From contig NC_088203.1 of the NCBI RefSeq assembly GCF_037126465.1, forward strand, positions 51,311,581-51,375,580: 64,000 nt of DNA. Direction: 5' to 3'. The position numbers were made by a program, and so were the translations under genes. The notes below the pieces were generated by a model that worked only from the letters and a program-made list of their open reading frames with translations, did no database searches and was not told the origin of the DNA. The DNA is from Ornithodoros turicata. Its lineage: Eukaryota; Arthropoda; Arachnida; Ixodida; Argasidae. Below, in pieces: positions 52,487 through 62,260 of the stretch (its first letter is position 1; every line of letters starts with the position of its first letter).

Positions 52487-55336
52487 TTTCCATAGAAAGT
52501 AGAATTTTAATGGGCTCCTAAATTATAGTTTAGTTGTAGTTTTTCTAAACTGCAATGCAATAATCATTAATATAGTATAGGAATGCTATCGTGTTCCCGT
52601 AAAGGCGTTCTGTCTTGTGCTTTCGCGACTTTTTGCTCGCAATGCGCAAATGGAACTTTGCCCCCGGCTTTCGCGCCTTTTTTGCTCGCAGGTGTAGCCT
52701 CAGACAACGAATGTATGAGCATAGAAAGGGTCATGTATTACATAAGCCTGGAGGTGATGTTGAGTGGTCTCACTTATTATTTTAAAAGAGCAGTGGCAGT
52801 TTACTGTAATTCTAATGACCATGATGAGCCTTTGGGTGAAAATCGTTAATATGCGGGGTGCTTTTTTGTTGAATTTTAATGAGCGAATCAATGTCATTAA
52901 GAGTAGGACAAAAGAAATAATCTTGCGATTCAATAAATAATAGGAGTCTTTGCCGGTGTCTTCTTCTTCAGACAGGATGTGATGACGTCACGCAGTCTGT
53001 AGCAATGCATTGACCGTTACTGGAAAAAAGTGTGGCAACAGAAAAATAGTGTGTATTGTCCTGGGCAGATTTATGATGAGCACTGTTTTTGAATAAGAGG
53101 AGTGCGTGTTCCTAGAAATAGTTTGATGCTGGTTTCCTTCTTTGGTTCTTTTCGCTTTTTCCCCCCTTGTCTGACAAACATGTGCTGACATGCCTGGCTT
53201 GTTCTGACATGCTTTCCTTCTACATGTAGTTTTTTTCTTTTTGTACAAGGAATATTCTTGACGATAGTGCTGCCTTGAATGGGAGTAGAGCTATTCTTAA
53301 GAATTTTGCGATTCATTTAGTTCAGAGAGTAACCGCGAGGGGGACAGGTGTGTGACTTTATGTCTTGCTGAACCCTTTTTTTTCCTGTACAGTAAGACTT
53401 TGGGAATGAAATGCTACAATCTCCTCTTGTCTATGGTGTTTTTCTGCAATAGTTCCCTATGCAATCATTATAGTAGAATAAAGGAAATAATCTAGGGATA
53501 GTGATTCAATAAATAACAGGTGCCCTGTCTAGAGCGTACGCGTCCTTGAGCCACGCACCTGCATGATGACGTCATACCGAGATACTATTGTTTCAGGTTG
53601 ACCTTGTCTAGAGGAGCATTAGTGGAAAAAAACAGGGTAGCCCTGAGACAATAGGATGACGTCACGACCAATGAGAACGGCCTGCAGGGGGCGCACAGAT
53701 TCACTTCTCTCTTGGACACTGACGGGTCTCGACACGCAAATTCTGCTCCTGGCGTTGGCCGTCAGTGGAAGAGCGTAGCTTCGGTGGGGTTCTGTCTGCC
53801 TCTGATGGGGTGCGGATGTGTGGTTCGTCACTGGTGAATGGTGTTCGACGATGCTGGTGGATTTTGTGACGAGCGGATTTACAATGAGGGAATGCTGTGA
53901 ACGGGAAAAATGATGGTGAGTGCCTTTTTCACTCTGTTCAAGTGTTTGTTTTCCTCTGTTGCCCAGCAGTCGTACGATTTGTCCTGACGTGTCCTGACAT
54001 GCCCCGATATGCATGCTTTCCTTTGTTGACGCTTAGTATTTTTTTCTCTTTTGACAAGGAACATTGTTGTCTTGACGATAGTGCTGCCCTGAGTTCTGCG
54101 CTCCTGGTTACCCGTACTCTGTGTTGATTTGTTGAGTGCCTAGTCCTCTTATTTGTCGTTGATGGAGTTACGTGTTAGGATATTTTGTTCTTTTGCAAGT
54201 CTCATTTAGTAAGACTTTGGAATTCCTACGATCAGCTTTCATGCATGGTGCTCTTCTGCAATAGTTTCCTATTCAATCGTTACAGAAGAATAAAGGAAAT
54301 AATCATGGGATAGTGATTCAATAAATAATAGGTCCCCTGTCTAGAGCGTACGCGTCCTTGAGCCACGCAGGTGCATGATGACGTCATACTGTGGCTTCAT
54401 TGTAGATTGACCGAAGGAGCATTAGTGGAAAAAAACAGGGTAGCCCTGAGACAATAGGATGACGTCACGACCAATGAGAACGGCCAGCAGGGGGCGCAGG
54501 AATGCTCTTCACTCTTAGCCTCTCGGAGGTGGTCGCCCCAGAGGGCGCTAGGAGCGCGTATGCAGAGCGGCGCCCCAGTCAGTTTCTCTCCGGCTGTCGC
54601 AGAAAGCAGACGTGCGCTCCCCGCGCTCGCTCAGTTTCTGGCTGGTTGTCACGGAGAGCAGTCGCATCGGTCTGTGCTCCTGCTGTGGTGAGGTGATTTG
54701 TTGTGTAACTAATGCTTTCGTCAACTTTGTTCCCGCTTTGTTTGTGATTTTTGTGCCCGTGCACGTCGGGTGCTGGTTGCTGTTGTCCGGGCATCCCCGG
54801 CATTTTCTATCATCTTCTGCCTTGGGAACGGGAGTAGCGCCTGCGTCATTCTTAATAATTTTGTTGCGAGATTAGTTGAGAAAGTAACCGCTAGGGGATG
54901 CAGCTGCCGGGCTTTATACAGGAGAAAAACCATTACGAGTCAGTTGTCTGCCTGCCTCTCGGATGGAGCAGTCGCATCGTTCTGCGCTCCTGTTCTGGTG
55001 GGCTCATTTGTTGTGTAACTAATTGTTTTTTCGTGTTAGCTAATGATGGTTTGCATACTCTTGCTTTCCCAGCCTCTGTATTACGAGTGTTTTTCTCCTT
55101 GCATGTCCAGAGCTGTCCTAACTTGCCCAGACATGCCATGATGACGTCACAGGATGTGCGGAACTGGTGCTGCGATGCTTTGCAACCTGCCTCTGTGCTC
55201 CGTCGCCCAGCGACGGTCAGCGGCCGTTCCGAGTCGCTTTCTTCAAGATGACGTCGTTGATCTTCAACTAAACTCCTTCTCTCCACTCTATTTCTATCTT
55301 TTTATTTTATTTTCTACCTATTTTTTTTATTTTTTA

Positions 55337-55509
55337 TCAGCTCAAGTAGCCGGCAACTCACACAGTGGTCTGGACGTGTCTTAGATGATCCCCAATTAGT
55401 GTGATGACTCCCTGAATGATCCTATTTACTGTGGGGGGGTCCCAAATTGCTCTAATTGCTAATTAATGGCGTCCAGGCGACTGTGTGAGTTTCCGGATAC
55501 TTGAGCTGA
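55337..55509. repeat. terminal hairpin of the palindromic element, right
   Basis: TCAGCTCAAGTAGCCGG pairs with CCGGATACTTGAGCTGA. Mirror of 45593-45765. Confidence 0.8.
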
Positions 55510-55521
55510 TACACTACTACT

Positions 55522-55527
55522 CACCTT
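55522..55527 (+). repeat. 6-bp target duplication (right), CACCTT
   Basis: Exact copy of 45575-45580. Confidence 0.9.
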
Positions 55528-56551
55528 CCCTGTGAAAGTTTACTTCGGGCGGTCCAAGAATGTGTGTCACAACACTTCCTTTGAACCTTTCGTCACTGAA
55601 TTTAACGAACTCTTGACAACTGGTGTTCCAGTTAATAGCAAGACTGTCGCATTGAAGCTCTCAGCAATAGTGTGCGATGCCCCGGTCAAGGCATACATCC
55701 TCGGCATAAAAAACACAATGCATATTTTAGTTGCACGAAGTGTATGACAGAGGGTGAATACCAGCAAGGCCGCATGTGCTTTTCTGAGCTAAATGCAGAG
55801 ATTATGACAGATGAACATTTTAGGACGGGCACCAACGAACGTCACAACGTCAGCGACACCATTCTCAAGGACCTCCCAGGACTATATACATCTGGTCTGC
55901 CTTGGAGTTCTGCGAAAACTTCTGGCGTTGTGGATGAAAGGCAGTACAGTGTACCGATATCCCTTGCTTTGCTCAAGGTACAGCCTTATGTATATGTTCT
56001 GACTTCTCCTGAAAGCCACGCACACTGACCGAGTCGGACAGGTGGATGGCTACGGAACTCCGAATTTGTAGCTTTACACAGGCCCAGTTGTCTTGCGTCC
56101 AAGAGCCTGAAGCAGACACTTTCACAATTTCATGGAGCCTCACGTTGCAATTACGATTCTGTGTAGCCACAGGTTGTCTCAGAATCAGGGGGGCATAGAT
56201 TATGCAGAGAAGTTGCTGGTCTACTTCGTCAAGATGTTAATTGCTCTCTATGGTGAGCATGTGGTATCATACAATGTTCATAATCTAGTCCATCTAACGA
56301 ATGACGCCCGCAAACATGGACCATTAGACAGCTGGAGCGCCTTTCCATTCGACAATTACATGCAGTGTTTGAAATCCATTTTGAGGAAGCCTGACAGACC
56401 ATTGGAACAGCTCTACAACGGAATCGTAGAAAGGCGAAAACTCCCGAAACAGCATGTAAGCCACTCATCTGGCCTTCTGGTTTCGAACTGCAATGGGTCG
56501 CAGTTCAGAAAAGTCGTCGGTCCTGGAAAGCTGATTCTGCGCAGAATGTGA

Positions 56552-57022
56552 AACCTTCTTAGTGTTGAATTCGTTGCACTTCTTATCGTGGAACAAGCTT
56601 CGTGCAGGCTATCAGCACAGGAGTGTTAACGACGAAAACACATATTACTCTAGAGAACATCAGTACCAGCGCCACGAGCCTAGAAATATTCGCGCTTTTC
56701 CTACGTCCAAAATTGCATTATCGTGTGCTTCCTGTATTCTGCCTTCTGCAGAACTGTATTGATGAACTAATTACTTCCCTTCATCTTCATGTAAACTGTC
56801 TGCAGCGGTCGATGTTGTCTCATATCTCGAGACTAGAAATCAAGGTGACTCACACTATTTGGAAGATTAAAATCGACCGGCCGCACCGTACTGTGTAATG
56901 TAGAAAAGATGCAGTCGGGGAGGAACAAGAACTATATCCAGGTAAGTAATCAGGCCGGCACGAGTTTAGCGGAGCCACCTCGCTGTCAATTTCAATAGTC
57001 AGCTCACGCTCACGGCTGGACG
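56552..57022. other. unassigned spacer
   Basis: Open frames here (for example 56602-56898) show no family. They may belong to the decayed transposase-like gene. Confidence 0.35.
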
Positions 57023-58882
57023 ATGCGTCTTAGAGCATCTGTAATCGTATGTCTATTCCACATAGCAACATGTGTTAAGACATTTGGTTCGATGGAAGAC
57101 CTAATGGTGTCTGACGTTCTTCGCAAGCTCCTGAGCGTTTTTGCAGCAAACAGGCCAGTTCATGTTAGGACATCGTCTGGATGTATGAACACTTACTCTC
57201 TACAACTTGTCAAGTTGCTTCGTAATGTCGACGTTCCCATCGCCATTTGGACAGATATGATAAGCTTCAATGCTACCTTGTGGAGAAACTGGGAACCTGC
57301 TGGTTTGGAGGGAAGAGTTTTTCACGCAATTTGCACTCATACCGATTTGTTGATGCCTGGTGTTTACGAGAGTTGGCGACACTGTGCATTGAATCTGTAC
57401 ATGATACCAGAAGGGGCTGATCCAACGAGGACAAAAGGTCTACTGGCACTGGGAGCGTACTTGACAGACATGGTGGCTGAGTTTTCGTACACTGGCGTGT
57501 TTAACGTGAGTGTGGGAAATGCCAACGTTTACCTGAGAGACTACGACGGAGAAGAATGTCTTACATGTGACCCGCAACATGTGGTTCACAAAAACTGCCT
57601 AGTGAGAAGTCGTACACTTGAAGGGCAGAGCTTACATGTTATGTGTTGGAAGGATGAGTGCAGTCACCCGAATATAAAAACGTTGGTGCTCACACTGAGG
57701 CATAAAAATGTCACAACCACTGTGTTAGAGTTCTCACAATCAAATGAATATGTCGGACCCTATGCAAGTATTTTCCACGGTAAAGGTATCCTAGGATATG
57801 CTTTCGATTACGGTTATGACTTGCGTGTGAATCTCATCTTTGCTGGGCATTTTGATAGTATGCGTGTTCGACTTTACGCTGAGAAATCGAGGCACATACC
57901 AAACGAAATGGTTATACTTATACCATTAAGCTTGCAAGTGTGGTTGTTTCTACTGTCTTCATTTTTCGTGTGTGCACTTACCTTCACATAAAGCGTTAGA
58001 GCAGGGAACACTTAATGGAAATCGCTGTTACCCTTATCAAATCTCTTCTGATGCAAAGCGTACCGGATACAGCCGCCTCTCTTAAGCATCAACCCTTGCG
58101 AATAATTTTTTGATTTTGGATCCTTGTGGGGCTGGTTGTATCCACGGCGTTTGAAGGATTGTTAACCTCGTACTTAAGAGAAATGCCACTCGAAAAAGGA
58201 ATAGAAAAGTTTGATAACAGCCTATTTTCACATAAAGGCTACATGCTCTGCATTTTGAGCAAGCCTCCCAAGTGCGACTCATTCGAAGACACTGACCCAA
58301 CAAATCCATTCAAGATAGAAGGTCAATGCTATAACTTGGATGGGTCCATTACGCGAAGAAACGACGGGAAAGGTACATTTGCAACAGCAGATAATGTTGA
58401 CATTCAAGGAGCTGCTGAACTGCACAACGAACTACTACAAATGGGCTACAGAAAGGTTGACGATAACATAGACAGCGCACTAGCAGGTGCAGTGACGTCT
58501 GTTACTTCACCATACCTCAGCGGCATCCGAAAAATTGTTACTCAGGGAGTGGAGTCCGGATTATATGTAGGAGACAGAGAATTAGAAGAGTTCAAGGTAT
58601 GGTGACAGATGTATGTGACATGACACACGACGAGTGACGTGACAAGTATGGTGAAGACACCATACCACAAAATTTGGAACAGGAAGCTTTAAGTATCACT
58701 GACTTGCGGCAGGCGTTCATACTATGGGCATCGGGCATGGCGACATCCACCGTTGTCTTTTTGGCCGAAATAATATTCCGCCGTTGCAATGGAGTTATGA
58801 GGCACGCTATCAGGGCGGCCAGAAGACGCATCAGAAGAATGATGCGCTTCGTACGTCGAAGATTTCTTCGGCTTGCGTGATG
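57023..58882 (+). pseudogene. ionotropic receptor (chemosensory, iGluR-like) pseudogene
   Basis: The first part (57023-57991, 322 residues) starts with a signal-like MRLRASVIVCLFHIATC, followed by an extracellular region with several cysteines and a transmembrane segment (VILIPLSLQVWLFLLSSFF). After damage at 57992-58110 the pattern resumes with pore-side FWILVGLVVSTAFEGLLTSYL (second membrane segment), an S2-like ligand-binding region (58190-58590), and ITDLRQAFILWASGMATSTVVFLAEII (58690-58780), the last membrane segment, with a basic cytoplasmic tail. This is the plan of divergent arthropod IRs, cation channels for odour and taste. Stops near 57990 and 58095 and a ~52-bp duplication (AAGGTATGGTGA...AAGTATGGTGA, 58594-58655) disable it. 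Confidence 0.7.
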
Positions 58883-58945
58883 CGCCTCATTAGTGGATCA
58901 CAACACAATTAATATTGTTGTTTTGTTCATTGCACTCTACAGTAT

Positions 58946-59071
58946 AAAACACTGACGCTTTCCTTTAATGGGTACTGAGTTTCATGCAATAGAGTGCATT
59001 ACACTGCCGTGAGGTCGACGCATTCCACCGCATGAAAGCTCGTACCCATTAAAGGAAAGCTTCAGTGTTTT
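58946..59071. repeat. 42-bp inverted repeat with 42-bp loop
   Basis: AAAACACTGACGCTTTCC (58946) is mirrored by GGAAAGCTTCAGTGTTTT (ending 59071); the stem runs through AATGGGTACTGAG/CTCGTACCCATT with few mismatches. It could be a small MITE or a hairpin RNA; nothing decides. Confidence 0.7.
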
Positions 59072-60820
59072 CAGTGTTTTATATGTTTATGTTTTTGTTG
59101 TTACTTTTACCAAGTGGATCTTGGCCCTCTACATTCTTCATTGCACTCTTCCAAGCTCTCCACTCTACGCTGGACCTCTTTCTTTTCGCGCATACTTCCA
59201 CGTGGAATTCACTGTGCCTCATACAACTGGCTTTGCACTGTTTATGCACGTTACGACTATGAATACCGAGAAAATGTGCTACAACCATACAACCACAGCG
59301 GTGTTTCAGAATTGCAGAACCTTGCATTAAGAATGTCGCGAAGATTCCTGTCACTGGGCTCGAATTCATGTTACCCGCAGACGATTGGCAAATAAATTTT
59401 CCGTTCATGTCGAACGTTCAATTAAATGTTTTCCTTTTGTCAACATCGTAAATGAGTACCTGATGTTTAATGAACCCTAACAGCACAGCCGATATGTGGA
59501 AGCTCGGGGTACGCAACGGGACCGTCGGCTCATAACTAGCCGATAACCACAGCATTTTCCAGACTGCTTCCCGATGTCTTGAGAAAGGGGAAATGCGATA
59601 GTAACGAGAAATAGGACACTCTGGGGATGTTTCCGTCTACGAGCCACTATGCATGGACGACACTAACTGGTACAGCCGAAGCCGGTTCCTCGCCGGTCTG
59701 TTCCCGGCTACTCGGGCAGCGTTTTCTTATACAACCTGGGTAGCCAGCGAGTTGGTTGTGACGTATTGTCACATGAACTCGGGAGGTCACCCTTACCGCA
59801 GAATTTTCCAATGATCTGAGTCACTCACGGTGAAGATGGTGGACGCTGTTTTTTTTCCATCGATGTTGCGAAGATTTCGAACACTCAGACGAAGCTTCGC
59901 CTAGGGGTCAGTAATTGGTGCCACGCTTTTACTTTTTACCTTTTACCTTTATACCAAATACCAAAGTTTTCGAGACACCCGGAGGATACAATTAGACAGA
60001 TGTCTGCAGATAATTTTAAGTCCCATTCCCGGCTGCTATTGATGTCTGTTGAAAGACTGACCATGATGCTCAGACCGTCGCACCATGTGTAATATTTGTT
60101 CTCGTGTACATAGCGTGTACAATTTCATGCCGTTTGAGGCCAATACTTTCGCTCTGCAAAATTTTGTGGCCTCACAAAAAAAAAAAAAAAGTACGATGTA
60201 AAATTTTGTCAGTGTGCGACATGATATGCGCATCCGGAAGAGTAAAGCCACGCGACATTGCAACTTCCCTTACGTCATTTTGACAGGAAATTGCAAACCA
60301 ACCATTCGTAATATAGCTCAACGAGATAACACAGACACGAATGTATGAAGGGAATCGCCTCAGAACAGGAGCCGCCGATATTTCGAACAAGACTGCTCTT
60401 CTTCAGGGCACCGTCCTCATCATTCGCCTGGTATTTAAAGGGTTAGGTGCAACGTGTTAAAGGTTGATGCGAATTGTGGGTCAACAGCCCGGGGGGAAGG
60501 AAAGGTCCATACAGGCTTTTACGGTCCGAAGTGAATGGCCGCTTTGTTAATGAAGTCATCTTGGCTCCAGACCGGTTACAGAAATGCCAGGTTCACGAAC
60601 AAGGGGACGAAACGGGATGACAGGCACGAATGGGCGAGCACTCCGTAAGATAAGAAGGTTAGTGATTACGTTGGGAAATTTTTCAGAGCAAGCAAAGTCT
60701 GTGTTTTTTTGTAACTTATATATTTGTAATAACGAAGGTAAAAGATAGTGGCCATGCGAAACATAACATTATCGACAGATGATAGAGGGGATGGAACACG
60801 AGGGAAAAAGTCTGAGTATT
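59072..60820. other. unassigned stretch, one possible decayed coding patch
   Basis: At 59165-59330 two plus-strand frames overlap; one encodes LSFRAYFHVEFTVPHTTGFALFMHV, which looks protein-like but is unrecognised. A poly-A run lies at 60177-60190. Nothing else recognised. Confidence 0.3.
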
Positions 60821-62260
60821 TTATTTGTCGTGCCTTTCTGGGGTGTCTTGTGATTTGTTGATAGGGAACGAGTGACGTTGGACTTGGATGTCAGATAAGA
60901 CTCTCTGTTTACGTCTGTCACGTGTGGATCTGTACCAGGTTTCTAGAATATATAGTTTACTGTTGTCAACATTGTGACCAGGAACGCTAAAGTGTTCCGC
61001 AATTGCTTTGTGGAGTTTGTTGGAGGTGTCGGTTCTGTGTCCGCTAAGGCGTTTGTTCATTTGCTGGCCGGTTTCACCAATGTATTGCAAAGAGCAGTCG
61101 CCGCATTCCATGCAGTATATGGAATTGGAGCTTGTACATGTGAATGCGTGGTTAGCACAGTGGGTGTAATAACTGGCAGTGATTTTGATGGAGTTAGTGT
61201 GTGGAACCTGCTTGCATTTTTTTCGACGCGGGAGGTTGCAGGGGCGTGTTTCACTGTACTGGGCGTTCGTTCTCCTGATTTTGGCGATGACCAAGGAGTC
61301 TGCTATTTTTTTTTTACGTTGGTATATCACCTGTACTTGATGGCTAAATATATTCCTTAGTCGATCACTGCTTTTGAGGATGGGCTCGTGTTTCTATAGG
61401 ATGAGTTTGACGTTTGCAAATGCGTTAGAATGTCTTGTGGTGAAGCTTATTTGGCTCGTGTCAGGATCTTTTCGGTGTTCCAGAACCCCGTTGCGACCGA
61501 GTTGTAATGCCTTGCGACGGAATTTGGTTAGAAGGGAATCAGGGTAGTCTCTTTGGGCAAGTGTGATGCAGAGTTCGTCGAGCTTCCCAGCATAATATAT
61601 GTCGTTTGAACAAACTCTGCACAGCCTTACACTCTGCCCATTAGGAAATCTAACCTTACAGTGGCGCGTGTGGTGACTCCTAAAGTGAAGGTAGTGCTGT
61701 TTGTAAGTTGGCTTCTTGTACTGGGTTGTGGTGAGGTTGCCGTTGTCTAGTGATATTGTGATGTCGAGAAAGTTGATTGAGCGAGTTGAGTGTTGAGGGG
61801 GGGGGGGGTAATGTGAAATTTATAGTGTTGTGCGCGGAGTTTAGTAGTTGCGAACTTTTGCGAACTTTTGAAATTCATGTTCCCCATGTTTCCATGTTAA
61901 AAGTATATTATCGATGCATCGAAGGTACATTGTGAGTTTTAATGCGAGGGCGTTAAGAGCTTTGTTTTCTAGGCACCCCATGAAGATAGTTGTGTACGTA
62001 GGTACAACAGGTGTGCCCATACCTGTGCCATGTACTTGTAGGTAGCATTCGCCATTGAACTCTAGTAGTTTCGAAGTGTTTGTTGTAGAAAGGGTATTGC
62101 AGAGAGCTGTGATTCCGTCGTCGTGTGGTATTTCAGGATCCAGTGATGTCACATCTAGCGTGACGAGTATCGTGTCCCTACCAAACGTATGCGCGTTGCT
62201 TATATCCCGATTATTCTGAGGAGGTGTGGTGTGTTTTGTACATGAGATGGCAATGTTGTG
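60821..62260 (-). pseudogene. Penelope-like retroelement: RT + GIY-YIG endonuclease, decayed
   Basis: Minus strand, right to left: RT segments VTLDVTSLDPEIPHDDG (about 62180-62110), FNGECYLQVHGTGMGTPVVPTYTTIFMG, and a catalytic-box relic YLRCIDNILL where two aspartates are expected (here C..D N, so dead). Then comes a linker (FLDITISLDNGN) and a C-terminal GIY-YIG nuclease (NSIYCMECGDCSLQYIGETGQ at about 61130-61070, with KRLSGHR following). RT followed by GIY-YIG is the hallmark of canonical Penelope-like elements. Frame changes near 61840 and 61380. Confidence 0.8.

Larger units (their letters stand above)
45581..55521. mobile_element. 9.9-kb palindromic non-autonomous Polinton-family element
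   Basis: The ends AGTAGTAGTGTATCAGCTC and its mirror GAGCTGATACACTACTACT are flanked by exact CACCTT. The whole element is two inverted arms (45581-50960 and 51108-55521) around a loop of about 150 bp. It carries no Polinton gene; its sequence is the same module array as the outer element's. The AG...CT ends, 6-bp duplication and terminal hairpins place it in the same family, so it was presumably moved by a Polinton integrase in trans. Confidence 0.9.
51108..55521. repeat. right arm of the palindrome
   Basis: Inverted copy of the left arm, about 1 kb shorter. The main gap corresponds to left positions about 49015-49895, lost at matching GCAAGTGCGC-like strings (junction near 52160). Confidence 0.85.
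44839..56551 (+). pseudogene. transposase-like pseudogene split by the 9.9-kb element
   Basis: The left part (44839-45574) has an N-terminal basic segment (QAKRTLQGRVRNAVEESL), an acidic middle and SYLPACARTLLQTPR, like the ORF at 8163. The right part (55528-56551) continues with ESLLR-type sequence, KLSAIVCDAPVKAYILGIKN, SCTKCMTEGEYQQGRM, a YIHLVCLGVLRKLLALW block and finally YGEHVVSYNVHNLVHL and LDSWSAFPFDNYMQCLK. It is a sister of the 8163-9902 pseudogene and likewise EnSpm/DUF4218-like by pattern. Frame changes occur near 45430, 45720 of the right block and elsewhere. The inserted element (45581-55521) interrupts the coding sequence with a 6-bp duplication. Confidence 0.6.

Noticed and set aside
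60974..61360. 128-codon plus-strand frame over the Penelope region
   Set aside because: Antisense shadow of the GIY-YIG nuclease, which is recognisable on the minus strand.
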